From the NCBI GenBank assembly GCA_022495995.1, contig JAFEMH010002434.1, positions 1 to 64,000 of the forward strand: DNA of 64,000 bases, given 5' to 3'. The stretch is from Adenophora triphylla var. japonica (taxonomy: Eukaryota > Streptophyta > Magnoliopsida > Asterales > Campanulaceae). The notes beneath the pieces are model-generated. The model made no database searches and was not told the origin of the DNA. It was given only the letters and a program-made list of their open reading frames with translations. Made by a program: the position numbers and the translations under genes. This document shows, one piece after another, positions 33,074 through 44,116 of this stretch. Positions within the stretch are counted from its first letter, which is position 1. The number at the start of each line of letters is the position of its first letter.

Positions 33074-34797
33074 TGTAAGTGCTCCAATTTGAGTTGTTAG
33101 TATTTTCGTTAGAAAATTAACGAAAGTTTTAATATTTCTAACAATTCCTAACATTTTTAACCAAGCAAGGGTAGATTAGGGATTGCCATTTAAAGATAAA
33201 CCAAGGAAAAGAATCAAAAAAGCAAAAGAAATGGTCAAAAACCAAAAATAGAAGCTGCTGGAACAAAAACTGGCTGCCTAATTTGAATTTCAAAAAAAAA
33301 TATTCCTTGTGTCCAAAGCCTGGAGCTGCATTAAATGAACAGTGCACGCTTCTGGTCTTGTCCGCGCGGATGAAAAAGGAAATTTCAGAGGGCTATAAAT
33401 TGAGGCCTTCAGTCACAGAAAGGGAAAGCAATAACACATTTCACAACTGCACCTTGGCGAAAATAGGGAGAAAACAGTGAGAATTCTCTAGAATTGTCAC
33501 CTTTTTCTCTTAATTATTTTCCCAAATCCCACTCACTCTCAAATTCAAACACTCAAATATTCAAGCTTCATACACAAACACAAGGAAGATAGGTATAACC
33601 TCCCTCTCCTTACCCTAAATCTCTCTCATCCAAGCATGCATTTTCAAACTCCAAAATGTAGTTTGTTCATCTTCTTGCCCTAGATCCAAGAAGATCACCA
33701 TGGAAGTTCATCTCCATGGTTGATCTTCTACAAGGATCAACATTCTCTCCAAAGTATTCTTACTTACTTGCAAACATGTTTTCAAAACCCTAAAAACCAT
33801 TTTCATACATCAAATCTTCATTTTCAAAGAATAAAATTCCCCTTCCCAAGCAAATGAAGTGCTTAGTCCTAATGTACCCTAAGGATGGCTTGATATAGTT
33901 GATTCACCACTAAAATGTTAAGTGATCACTAATCAAAGCCTAAGGAAATGGGGACAAGCATGGATGCCAAACCCCCTTTAAAATCATGTTTTTCTTCTTA
34001 AGGAAGTTGCTGTCCAGTAGCAATTTTCTAAGACCTCTGTCCATGGTCTATTTTTTTGGACACAGATAAACTTGGAATTTGGTGTTGACTACAAAACACT
34101 TTTTGTATCCAACATCCAGAGATTTCCATACATATTTTTAATTTATTTTTTACGTGAGTAAAACTCCCTTTTTCAAATTTTCTTTTAAAGGTCAGTTCAT
34201 CAGTCTCTGGAAATCCAGATTTCACATCTGATATTTTCAGAAGGTTTTGGTCCCTCAAATCATCTCCAAAATGGAAAATTATTTCATATAAATCTTATTT
34301 AAGGTGTATGGAACAACTTTTATTCTCTGAGTTTCCTCAGATTATGAAGTTTTAAAGCCCTTAAATCCATTTCCAAGTCAAGTGTCCACTGCCCTTTTCA
34401 TTCTGGCAGAATTGGTTTTCAACTTCAAAAAATCCTTTGAGTCCCAAAACTCAATCCAAAAATCATGGGATTCGTTCAAAGTCTAATAAAGAATTCCCAA
34501 TTTTTACTTTTCTCAGTTTCAATTTATTTTGGCCAAAGTAACACACACACACACACACACACACATAAATGGTTTTTAATGTTTGGAAGACTCGTTTTAC
34601 GAGGCATTCCGGGTGAACACTAACGTTCTTCCCGGCGTGTAACGTGACCTCCGAACCCAAATCTCTCATTTCGGGCATTTTTCAAATTTTTGGCCCTTAA
34701 AACAAAAATGGCGTGCCGACTCCGTTTTCCGGTTTTATTTGGTTTTCAAAGAAACGAAAAATCGAATTTTCTCCGCGAATGGACCAACATCGTTACA
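33074..34797 (+). repeat. Tat-2 3' LTR
   Basis: 1724 bases, TGTAAGTG to GTTACA, uninterrupted. Palindrome TCCGCGCGGA at 33361-33370, 23-base gap, TATAAATT at 33394-33401. The intact copy shows the empty target site of the Tekay insertion. The target duplication CCGTG follows at 34798-34802. Confidence 0.93.
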
Positions 34798-35907
34798 CCG
34801 TGTGGGAAGAAAGCCCTCCAAGAAAGATCTGCTGAAGTAATGCACAGTCTAGGGCTCAGTCATGATCATCGGAACAACATCAACCGTCAGTCTCTCTCTC
34901 AAAGCCCGGATAATCTGCTGAGGGTACCGATATTGCCTGCTTACCAATGACGGGATACAGAATGAGGACACATGTAGCCCCGGCAGTCTGAATACTACCG
35001 ACCTGTCCTGAACGTCTCTCATGGTCTTTAGTCCCCATGTCGAAATCCAGAAGTTCAGATCAGCAGTCTCGTATCGTGTCAATCTCACCTGCCAACTATC
35101 AGCTGCTGCATCCCTCAGTAATCTGCGTTGTCTGGTCACCCAAGGCATTGCTGTTTGACCCTCCGGTAATGGCCCAATCAAGCGCAGTCTCTCAGAAAGC
35201 CATAAAGATAACAGAGTGGGGCTGCCCGCGCCCATGAAGTCAGATCCTCCGGCTAGTCTATCAAGGCCGTGATAAGTCTCAGCTAATAGCAGGGGTACAA
35301 TGTCCATCTCCCCTTGGCCGAACCGAATTTGAGAAAGATCCACGCCTCGGTCACCCCTAAGCTGTCTGACAACCTCCAGCAGCGCACCTGAGCAGACTCC
35401 GACATGACCGCAGAAGTAGTATGCCGACAAGGTAAACAATACATACATATCCAGCGAAGTAGAGAGATCGAACAATGCCGGGCTAGAAGATCGCAGACGA
35501 GCCATCCGGGTCAAGTCTACAAACTCACTGTTTAGAACCATGGGAGCCACCTGATCTACCGACAGGCACAAGAAATCTGATAACTGCTCCACAACTGGCC
35601 GCCTATCCCGAGGAAATGCCACAGTTGCCACCTCACTCAAACCCGTCAATGCCCGGAAATCCTCCATGGTTGGCGTCAGATCATTGTATGAGAAAGTAAA
35701 CACATGCCTCTCCGAGTCCCAAAATTGCGAAGCTGCTCGGAGCAAGTCCCAATCTACTCTCCAGTTCTTCAGAGGCCAGAGGCACGGCATACCATATCGC
35801 TTGTCAATGATTTTCCCATGATGCTTTTGGTGAAATTGTGAAACCCCGATAAAGTCTTGGCGAAATTGATGTTCCTGAGAAGCTATTTCCTCGTTATATT
35901 GCTCCAT
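34798..35907 (-). pseudogene. Tat-1 antisense DUF7745-like gene, N-terminal part
   Basis: 370 codons from ATG at 35907 up to the Tat-2 insertion site, continuing in frame at 8091. WPLKNWRVDWDLLRAASQFW and HVFTFSYNDLTPTMEDFRAL match the Tat-2 homolog. A block of about 100 residues including SLDMYVLFTLSAYYFCGHVG is present here only. A TAG at 34849-34851 (codon 353) breaks the frame shortly before the insertion. Full length of the reunited gene: 524 codons. A promoter-like pair lies at 36023-36063. Family function unknown to me. Confidence 0.8.
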
Positions 35908-36022
35908 GATGATTGAAAGTTCCAACCTTTGTTGCCAAAGTCACCTATTTGTCAAGCTGAGACTGCTATTGCCCCTTTTGCTGAAAAAGCAATGACCTGT
36001 AGATTTTGGAGCCGGAACTGAT

Positions 36023-36063
36023 TTTAAATAGACCCTGCCGCGAGCCTCGTCTAGTCGTGCGAC
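36023..36063 (-). promoter_or_regulatory. Candidate promoter of Tat-1 antisense gene
   Basis: GTCGTGCGAC (36054-36063) precedes, on the minus strand after 23 bases, TATTTAAA (36030-36023). The Tat-1 LTR has the same palindrome and the same 23-base gap at 38016-38056. The ATG is 115 bases downstream. Confidence 0.6.
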
Positions 36064-36645
36064 AGATATTGACAGACAGACACATAGTGTCGGGCGACAT
36101 ACTTGGTCTGCATCAGGAAGCACCAAGGTCCTGCAAGTGGTTTCTGTGACATCCTTTGACTCGCCGTCGCTGCAATACACCTTGCACCCATATGTTACTG
36201 CACGGGAGAGGAACTTTCCCCACCATATGTACCACTATACACAATTACCCCGAAAGGAAATTCCAGAAACTTATGTACAAATCCGGCAAAGCCAACCTTT
36301 CCATATAATAAACTGAACACCTTTCTCTCACTCTCAGAATGAACAGACTCATGCACACAAGCTAACATAGTTTAACCTTTGCTAACAAGCTAGCATAATT
36401 AGACTATAGTGTTTCGAGTGTCGCTTTTCCCCTGCAGCTACGACAGTTAACTGAGCAGATCTACAAGATTGCCCCTCAAAGCAGAGCCGAGACGGAAAAG
36501 TCCGCGCCTACCTGAAACTCCTAGAGCACGTCAAAAGCCATAAGCCCCACCGTCAGCCGTCAACAAGAGTCGCTGCCCAGCAAGCAAAAGTCCTTGTCAG
36601 CAGCAGTAGTAGCATCAACCCCTCCGACAGCTACACTCTCCATCA
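36064..36645. other. Unassigned Tat-1 sequence before the 32-base array
   Basis: About 580 bases of unique sequence. It would be upstream of the antisense gene and within the 3' region of Tat-1. Short frames on either strand have no recognised domain. No structure was found by eye. Confidence 0.4.
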
Positions 36646-37505
36646 GGTTCAGACGCCTCAAAACAGTCTCTCCACCAGGTTCAGACGCCTCAGAACAGTC
36701 TCTTCACCAGGTTCAGACGCCTCAAAACAGTCTCTCCATCAGGTTCAGACGCCTTAAAACAGTCTCTTCACCAGGTTCAGACGCCTCAAAACAGTCTCTC
36801 CATCAGGTTCAGACGCCTCAAAACAGTCTCTCCACCAGGTTCAGACGCCTCAAAACAGTCTCTCCATCAGGTTCAGACGCCTCAAAACAGTCTCTCCATC
36901 AGGTTCAGACGCCTCAAAACAGTCTCTCCATCAGGTTCAGACGCCTCAAAACAGTCTCTCCATCAGGTTCAGACGCCTCAAAACAGTCTCTCCGCCAGGT
37001 TCAGACGCCTCAAAACAGTCTCTCCGCCAGGTTCAGACGCCTCAAAACAGTCTCTCCATCAGGTTCAGACGCCTCAAAACAGTCTCTCCATCAGGTTCAG
37101 ACGCCTCAAAACAGTCTCTCCACCAGGTTCAGACGCCTCAAAACAGTCTCTCCACCAGGTTCAGATGCCTCAAAACAGTCTCTCCACCAGGTTCAGACGC
37201 CTCAGAACAGTCTCTTCACTGTGTTCGTACGCCTCAAACAGTCTCTCCACCGGGTTCGGACGCCTCAAAACGATCTCTCCATTAGGTTCGAACGCCTCAA
37301 AACAGTCTCTCCACCAGGTTCAGACGCCTCAAAACAGTCTCTCCATCAGGTTCAGACGCCTCAAAACAGTCTCTCCATCAGGTTCAGACGCCTCAAAACA
37401 GTCTCTTCACCAGGTTCAGACGCCTCAGAACAGTCTCTTCATCAGGTTCGGACGCCTCAAAACAGTCTCTCCATCAGATTCAGACGCCTCAAAATAGCCT
37501 TCCAC
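36646..37505 (+). repeat. Tat-1 tandem array, 32-base unit, about 27 copies
   Basis: The unit is GGTTCAGACGCCTCAAAACA plus CAGTCTCTCC-type sequence. The core AGGT-N6-GCCT can pair with one U-G. The copies around 37212-37300 are diverged. No stop occurs in the reading frames of the unit, so a 310-codon frame crosses the array; not accepted as a gene. Confidence 0.92.
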
Positions 37506-37528
37506 CAGCAGACATTCCCCGATTAGTC

Positions 37529-37595
37529 CGAACTACGATTTGGCTTGATTCCCTCCTCGGGATACGTAGGAATCCTTTCTCAAAAGGTCCAGCCA
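37529..37595 (+). ncRNA. Class A structured RNA motif, Tat-1 copy
   Basis: CTACG (37533-37537) pairs with CGTAG (37565-37569). The inner hairpin is TCCC-N5-GGGA. The second hairpin is CCTTT-N4-AAAGG, longer than in Tat-2. TGGCT can pair with AGCCA (37591-37595). It sits about 120 bases before the 3' LTR. Confidence 0.6.
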
Positions 37596-37701
37596 TCCTT
37601 TCCCCCAGCTTACTTTCCTAGCCCTCCGCTTCATTTCCCAGCCGCTCATTGGGATTGGGTCTTATTTTATCGACAACCTCACTTCTTCCATAAGTGACAT
37701 T

Positions 37702-37713
37702 GCCGAGGGGCTC
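37702..37713 (+). promoter_or_regulatory. Tat-1 polypurine tract
   Basis: GCCGAGGGGCTC directly before the 3' LTR. Confidence 0.75.
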
Positions 37714-37975
37714 TGTAAGTACGCCAATCCAAATTCGTGACCTTTCCAGATGCATTTTAAATAATAAAATTGCATTTAGGGGCATTTTGGTAAATTCCCG
37801 GTCCATCCCGAGACTTCCAGAAACATTTCATATGTTTCTCGCGAAGGAAGTACTTTTTGTACTTTGCTCGAGTTAAAGGACCTAGAGGGAATAAAACTGT
37901 TTTGGACTTTTTGGGAATTACCTAGGAAGCTTCCAGAATCAGTTTTGGCACCAAAAACGGTTATTGTCACCTTGT

Positions 37976-38056
37976 GTCACGCGACAACTCGAAGCATGGA
38001 AAGTGGTAACGTTACGTCGTGCGACACAAAGTGACCATAGACAGCAGCTATAAATA
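37976..38056 (+). promoter_or_regulatory. Tat-1 LTR promoter with paired palindromes
   Basis: GTCACGCGAC (37976-37985) and GTCGTGCGAC (38016-38025) form an inverted pair. After 23 bases TATAAATA follows (38049-38056). Tat-4 has the same pattern at 54383-54300 (minus). Confidence 0.65.
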
Positions 38057-38125
38057 AGACCCTACCCCTCTCAGTTTTGGATCCCTTTTCGACCTCCCTA
38101 AAGCCACTCTGCCCAAATTATGCCA

Positions 38126-38163
<38 letters not shown>

Positions 38164-38663
38164 CCAAAACCTCCCAATTCCCCTCCAATTCCATCACCTC
38201 TCATCTCTCTTCAACCCAATTCCATCTCTACTCCCCTATACACTTGAAGCCCCCTTGATTCAGCTCTCAACCAGTGCTCAGGTCTCCATCTCGAAGTTGA
38301 ATTGAAGGCTCCTACACCTAACTTGGTGTAAGAGTTGAGGACTACAAGGGTAACACTCTCCCCCTTCTCTCTCTCATCCATTTAGTTCTAATTACTTTCT
38401 CTCCTTCTCCACTTGATAATCAGGCCCCTTCTGCCTCAGATTATCAAGTGGCAACTGCAATCTCTCTGTTTAATAGCTTATACTTGAGTCCAATTGCTTG
38501 ATATTGATGTGATCTATTTGGATTTGCAATTTGGGCATCAAGGGAGTGTGGATCTCCCATATCCACACTCCTTTGATTGATTCGTGTTTAATTCGTATTG
38601 TTATTACTGTTTATGATATAATTGTTGTGTTATTGTTGGATCTGCATCTCAGTTTGTGAGGTA

Positions 38664-38747
38664 CCTGCGGATGGTAAACATATGTCACGCGACACATGTG
38701 GACATGAGGAGTCCTGTGTCACGCGACATGTTGTGACCATCTGCAGG
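38664..38747 (+). ncRNA. Long LTR hairpin 1 with two GTCACGCGAC motifs
   Basis: CCTGCGGATGGT at the left arm and ACCATCTGCAGG at the right arm enclose GTCACGCGAC at 38684-38693 and 38718-38727. The arms pair imperfectly over roughly 35 bases. It lies downstream of the LTR TATA box and would be transcribed. Confidence 0.6.
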
Positions 38748-38878
38748 GACCATATTTCAGTTGTAGCTTGTTTTGTTCAGTTGTTCTAGAATGTAGTTTT
38801 GTATTCATGTTGTTTAGTTCCTAGATCTGGCTTCTGTTCATTTTATCTAGAGATTTGGTGATCTGTTTGATTTGTGAG

Positions 38879-38962
38879 CCTCTGCAAGGTGAACATATGT
38901 CACGCGACATATCGGGACAAAGGAGTCATATGTCACGCGACAGATGTGACCCTTTGCAGAGG
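38879..38962 (+). ncRNA. Long LTR hairpin 2 with two GTCACGCGAC motifs
   Basis: CCTCTGCAAGG and CCTTTGCAGAGG form the base. GTCACGCGAC lies at 38899-38908 and 38932-38941. Same organisation as hairpin 1, with different base-stem sequence. Confidence 0.6.
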
Positions 38963-39329
38963 ACCTTTTGTTCTTGTAATCTGTCTCTAGTTGATGTAAA
39001 GCGATGTGGCCTCCCGGACAATTGGTCTACAAGTTGTAATGTTCTCTTTTATTCAATAAAATGCATGTTTATCACACTTTGTTTCATTATCATTGTTTGC
39101 ACATCTTTTGAATTATTTGGATGTCTAGATTAGAAAGACTCGTCTACAGATGAGGCGTGTTGGGTGAACTCTCGGTTCTTCCCAACACGTAACCTGACCC
39201 CCGAACCGACTCTCTTTCCAAAGGTTTTTCAAAGTGCACCTCTAAGCATGGCATGGCGACTCCTTTTTTCCAAAACAATCCGAAATTTCCTCCTCCCTTT
39301 TTTAAAAATTTCGGGCGAGCGCACATTCA

Positions 39330-39540
39330 GTACCCATGAATCTAATGTGCATCTCCATGCATATAATCATCACATGATTATCCATTAGACTTCATACTAG
39401 TGCTTCATAAGTACTAGGGACACGATTATTAAAGTAAACATGCAAACACATATAATAATCAAAGTAATAATCTCATATATAAATGAAAATGACATTACAA
39501 ATAGGTCTATCTCTATAGACCTAGGGCACTAACACCTACA
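39330..39540 (-). repeat. Possible Tat-3 3' LTR fragment
   Basis: On the minus strand the stretch begins TGTAGGTGTTAGTGCCC and runs to the Tat-1 insertion point. It is AT-rich and unique in the window. The TG start and the position after class A RNA suggest an LTR, but no polypurine tract is evident. Confidence 0.35.
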
Positions 39541-39757
39541 GTCGGATATCTGGACCTTTATAAAAGGCTACCTCACCACTGAGGAGTGATGAATGAAAAG
39601 GGTGACCAATATGGTCGGATGGCTGGACCTTTATGAAAGGCTCATGTACCACTGAGGAGTGATGAATGAAAGGGGTGACCAATGTGGTCGGATGGCTGAA
39701 CCTTTATGAAAGGCTACCTACGTATCCCGGATGAATCAAGTCGTGGTCGTAGTTCAA
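39541..39757 (-). ncRNA. Class A structured RNA motif, Tat-3 copy, with partial repeats
   Basis: Full motif at 39693-39757 on the minus strand: CTACG/CGTAG and second hairpin CCTTT-N3-AAAGG. The inner hairpin is weak and the TGGCT/AGCCA pairing is not kept. To its left (39541-39692) the second hairpin and the following GACC-N5-GGTC hairpin are repeated twice more at about 82-base spacing. Confidence 0.5.
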
Positions 39758-39832
39758 GGTTCACTAGATAGTTAGGAACAGGTCTAGGATCCTTGGAATT
39801 TTGACAATTAATGGAGGAGTCACATTAAGAAA

Positions 39833-39985
39833 CTAAAGCTTTCATCGCTATCGAGGAGATAGAGGTAGCTAAAGTTGGAAAGACTAAAGCTTACGTCGCT
39901 ATCGAGGAGATAGAGGTAGCTAAAGTTGGAAATACTAAAGCTTACGTCGCTATCGAGGAGATAGAGGTAGCTAAAGCTTGATTTT
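39833..39985. repeat. 51-base tandem repeat, three copies
   Basis: The unit has ACTAAAGCTTACGTCGCTAT and CTATC-N5-GATAG, a small hairpin. The last copy is slightly truncated. Confidence 0.85.
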
Positions 39986-40009
39986 GACAATTCGGAGGGT
40001 GTCACCTGA

Positions 40010-41830
40010 CGTTATCCTCTTTAGCGCTAACGGAAAGTTTCCCGTAGGAGACGTTATCCCATTTGGCGATAACGGAAGGTTTTCCGGAGGATACGTTATC
40101 CCATTTGGCGATAACGGAAGGTTTTCCAAAGGATATGTTATCCCATTTGGCGATAACGGAAGGATTTCCCGGAGGAAACGTTATCCCATTTGACGATAAC
40201 GGATGATTTCCCATAGGAAACGTTATCCCATTTGGCGATAACGGAAGGATTTCCCGGAGGAAACGTTACCCCATTTGGCAATAACAGAGGGATTTCCCGG
40301 AGGAAACGTTATTCCATTTGGCGATAGCGAAAGGATTTCCCGGAGGAAACGTTATCCCATTTGGCGATAGCGGAGGATTTCCCGGAGGAGACGTTATTCC
40401 ATTTGGCGATAACGGAGGATTTCCCGGAGGAGACGTTATCCTATTTGGCGATAACGGAAGGATTTCTCGGAGGAGACGTTATCCCATTTGGCGATAACAG
40501 AGGATTTTCCGGAGAAAACGTTATCCCATTTGGCGATAACGGAGGATTTCCCGGAGGAGTCGTTATCCCATTTGGCGATAACGGAGGATTTCCCGGAGGA
40601 AACGTTATCCCATTTGGCGATAACGGAAGGATTTTCCGAAGGAAACGTTATCCCATTTGGCAATAACGGATATTTCCCGGAGGAAATGTTATCCCATTTG
40701 GCGATAACGGAAGGATTTCCCGGAGGAAACGTTATCCCATTTGGCGATAACGGAGATTTTCCGAAGGAAACGTTATCCAATTTGGCGATAACGGAGGAAT
40801 TTCCCGGAGGAAACGTTATCCCATTTGGCGATAACTGAGATTCTTTTAATGGAGACGTTATCCCATTTGGTGATAACGGAGATTTTTTTTACAAGAGACG
40901 TTATCCCATTTGGCGATAACGGAGAATTTTTTTACAAGAAACGTTATCCCATTTGGCGATAACGGAGATTTTTTTTACAAGAGACGTTATCCCATTTGGC
41001 GATAACAGAGATTTTTTTACAAGAGACGTTATCCCATTTGGTGATAACGGAGATTTTTTTTACAAGAGACGTTATCCCATTTGGCGATAACGGAGATTTT
41101 TTTTTACAAGAGACGTTATCCCATTTGGCTATAACGGAGATTTTTTTACAAGAGACATTATCCCATTTGGCGATAACGGAGATTTTTTTACAAGGGACGT
41201 TATCCCATTTGGCATAACGGAGATTTTTCATAAGACAGGTTATCCCATTTGGCGATAACGGAGTTTTTTCATAAGACATGTTATCCCATTTGGCGATAAC
41301 GGAGTTTTTTCATAAGACATGTTATCCCATTTGGCGATAACGGAGATTTTTCATAAGACACGTTATCCCATTTGGCGATAACGGAGTTTTTTCATAAGAC
41401 ATGTTATCCCATTTGGCGATAACGGAGTTTTTTCATAAGAAACATTATCCCATTTGGCGATAACAGAGTTTTTTTTCATAAGAGACGTTAATCCATTTGG
41501 CAATAACAGAGATTTTTTAGGAGAAAACGTTATTCCATTTGGAGATAACTGGAGATTATGGGAGACAACGTTATTCCATTTGGAGATAACGGGAAATTTT
41601 GGGAGAAAGCGTTATTCCATTTGGAGATAACGGGAAAATTTGGGAAAAACGTTATTCCATTTGGAGATAACGGGAAATTTTAGGAAACAACGTTATTTCA
41701 TTTGGAGATAACGAAACATTTTGGGAGAAAGTGTTATTCTATTTGGAGATGACGGGAAATTTTAGGAGACAACGTTATTCCATTTGGAGATAACGAAACA
41801 TTTTGGGAGAAAGCGTTATTCCATTTGGAG
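40010..41830 (-). repeat. Tat-3 hairpin array, about 38 units
   Basis: Units of about 43-48 bases with the core GTTATCCCATTTGGCGATAAC. Each core folds as GTTATC/GATAAC plus CC/GG around an ATTT loop with one bulge. From about 41515 on, the core changes to GTTATTCCATTTGGAGATAAC, still giving eight pairs. Spacers differ: TTTCCCGGAGGA type on the left, TTTTTTACAAGAGA and CATAAGACA types in the middle, TTTTGGGAGAAAG on the right. Confidence 0.9.
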
Positions 41831-44116
41831 ATAACGGGAATTATTTGTTGTTATTATTACTACTTGACACGTTACTTGAGCCTTGGGGCGATTTTTGTGT
41901 GGAAATGTGGCGGAAATTGGGCCAGGATGTATATGGAATGTGTTTGGGACATATGGAACGATTTTTTTTATGCAGGTTTTGAGAAGGTGGGGTTGTATCC
42001 CTTGGGTGCAGACTGAACTGCTATTGTTGCTGAGATGTTGTTAATGCTGCCAAAAGGTATCATGAAAACCAGAATTCCCTCTTGGGCTGAAATCGGGTTC
42101 AAACCTCGGGTCAAACTCTGGCACTTGAAGCTAATGCTGACAAGCTTTTAGAACCAAAAATTAAAGCATATGCCAAAGTGACCAAACCTATTTTCTGAGG
42201 ATGGATGTGACTTATCGAAGCCCCGGTCTGAGGGAAAAATTCTCCAAAGCCCCAGGTTCTATTAAAGCGAGGAAAGATCCTTTTATTGGCAAAGCCCCGA
42301 CTTGAAGAGATGACTTGGTAAAGCTCTGACTGATGACCTAGCAAGAGTCCCAATCTGATTGATACTGCGAAAGTGATCCTGAGGTTGATCTGACCAAGAC
42401 TGAATCAATTTTGTGACATAGTGAGGAACCCGATGCGGACCCAACAATGACTAAAGAAGCCCCAGTCTAAAGAAATGGCTTGGGGAAGCCTCAACCTTGA
42501 AGAGTTATAAGGCAGCCCTAATGCAAATTGTAGCAGAAGAGGGAAAACCTATCCTTTCGTACTTACTTTCTTATTTTCTTTAGTCAATCAGTCAACCACA
42601 AGAAGATGTGAAAGAATTTTAGAAATTTATACATGCAGGGGCATATTTTTTCGAAAGGTGGGAATAGATCCCGATTTTGTGTTATTTTGATGGCCTTATT
42701 CGACGTAGGCACAAGAACTCGCTTTGGTTTGACTCTTTTGAGAGAGTATAAGTGTAGAAAGTTTTGTAAAAGTGTATGGAAGCCCCTGCTGACAGAAAAT
42801 CAGTGTTTAGCACTATCTTTCCTAAAATGTAGAAAAAGAAGACTTGTCAAGACATCTGAAAACTTGTTTTATTTACAATGATCACAAGATTGCTTAAAAC
42901 CCTTTATTACTGTTCGGGTTATTCAACCACTAATCTCGATATGAACAAACATTTTGATTAATCATGAGAAGAAAGTCAACCAGTGTCGCGGATCAAGGTT
43001 GGCTGGGTGTGAAAGAAAAGTTTGTGTATAGGGAGGTCATTGATGAGACCGGGTTTTCCGGGATTTGAATGTGTTTATGGGAGAGGCCACTGATGAGACC
43101 GAATTTTCTGGAATTTGAATGTGTTTATGACCGGACCATTTCTGGTTTCCTACGTTCCCCTCACTGTGAGGAGCTCAGGTCGCCGTAGTTTGGCTAAACT
43201 ATGTTTGGCTTTGGGAAATGGGATTTGTGGTTCCTTTAGTGGAAAGGCTCGGATGAGAAGGTTGGATGATGAGGCATAGGCCTTGAGATGATTCCTTGAC
43301 CAGTCGTTTTGGATGGCTGCTTCAATGATCCCGTTGCTTCTAGATAGTCATCTTTTATCGGGGGAGAATAACCTAAGGACTTAAGATATGCTTTGCCTTT
43401 TCTTTTGCCTTGACTGCTCCATTGTTATTGACAACTTTCATTCTTTAAGCTTTGATTTTGCCTGTCCGTCAAGCTTTTGATTGGTGACGCTGGATCCTTG
43501 GCCTCATTTTCATTCTCTTTCTTTCTCTCTCTCTTTTTTTTTTTTTGCTTGAAGCTCCTACTTGGGCTTCTTTTTTTTTGAAGCACACGAGGGCAAAGGC
43601 AAGCCCCTGCTTGAACTTTCTTGATGACCTTGAGGTCGAAGGCAAGCCCCTAGGTTGTTGTCGACATGGGGTCAATTTTTTTATGCTGAATGACCTTTTG
43701 TTGTTCCTTGATGTTGCCGCCATCATTGACTTGGTCAAGGTGATGGTGAGGACATGATTTGGGAAGAGTATGGCTTGATGAAGGCTTTTGTGAGGTAAGG
43801 AAAGTGTATGGGGAGAGCATTGGTTGACTTTCTCACACCGATTAATCAGAACGTTGATTATTTCGAGAGATTATTTGTTAAGCAATGCAAGTGATCATAT
43901 AAAATAAAACCATTTCATTAAATGTAATATAGGTGTGCAAATAATGTCTTAAGTCTAGCAAGAAAAGAAAAAGACTCTTTTATAGAAGATTTAAGACTAA
44001 CTACAATGTCCGAGGAGGACTTGATTGAAAGAGGAAAGTACTAGAACCTACGAAAGTTTACTGAGAGACTATTTTATATTTTAATCTTGATTAAGGATAG
44101 GTAACCCCTAGCCTAG
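41831..44116 (-). other. Tat-3 post-gag noncoding region, copy 1
   Basis: About 2.3 kb with no accepted gene. It contains the class B RNA at 43131-43192 and words shared with Tat-4 (for example GCAGGGGCA...CCCGATTTTGTG at 42636 and 57243). Small frames have no domain. Repeated almost identically at 47160-49424. Confidence 0.7.
43131..43192 (-). ncRNA. Class B structured RNA motif, Tat-3 copy 1
   Basis: On the minus strand: CTACG/CGTAG, inner stem CTCCTCA-N3-TGAGGGG (seven pairs, one U-G), second hairpin ACCA-GAAA-TGGT. GACC and GGTC can pair over distance. Confidence 0.6.

Larger units (their letters stand above)
8097..34797 (+). mobile_element. Tat-2: LTR element with antisense genes, complete ends
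   Basis: The LTR starts TGTAAGTGC at 8097 and ends CGTTACA at 34797, flanked by the 5-base duplication CCGTG (8092-8096 and 34798-34802). Without the Tekay insertion and its extra TTCAA it is about 16.4 kb. Order: 5' LTR, primer site (20163), gag N-terminal part (21481-22389), protease (22746), pol collapsed into integrase (24668-25345), class B RNA, antisense DUF7745-like gene, antisense PMD gene, three tandem arrays alternating with three class A RNAs, polypurine tract, 3' LTR. Loss of RT, RNase H and most of the gag core makes it non-autonomous. The two LTRs look about 98% alike by eye, so the insertion is fairly recent. Confidence 0.9.
1..39329 (+). mobile_element. Tat-1: Tat-lineage Ty3/gypsy element, 5' end outside window
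   Basis: This is the outermost plus-strand element. It holds decayed gag-PR-RT-RNH-aRNH-IN (17-6991), class B RNA (7267-7339), an antisense DUF7745-like gene (35907-34798 continuing at 8091-7630), a tandem array (36646-37505), class A RNA (37529-37595), a polypurine tract and a 3' LTR (37714-39329). The RNase H followed by a second, archaeal-type RNase H is diagnostic of the Tat lineage (established knowledge). Removing Tat-2 (8097-34797) reunites the two halves exactly. The 5' LTR and the second target duplication (expected GTACC) lie left of the window. Many frameshifts and stops show it cannot move by itself. Confidence 0.85.
37714..39329 (+). repeat. Tat-1 3' LTR
   Basis: 1616 bases from TGTAAGTACGCC to CATTCA. 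It is clearly homologous to the Tat-4 LTR (52873-54647, opposite orientation). It includes a (CT)n run at about 38132-38160, a promoter at 38016-38056 and two long hairpins (38664-38747, 38879-38962). No gene. Confidence 0.88.

Noticed and set aside
19911..34564. (AC)n runs at 19911-19929 and 34541-34564 as regulatory elements
   Set aside because: They are the same microsatellite in two LTRs with different lengths; ordinary slippage explains them.
36594..37526. 310-codon plus-strand frame across the 32-base array
   Set aside because: The unit has no stop in any of the frames used; the protein is pure repeat with no recognisable domain.
40010..41830. CRISPR-like array
   Set aside because: Units are tandem with similar spacers, in a plant retrotransposon with no cas genes; spacers are not unique sequences.
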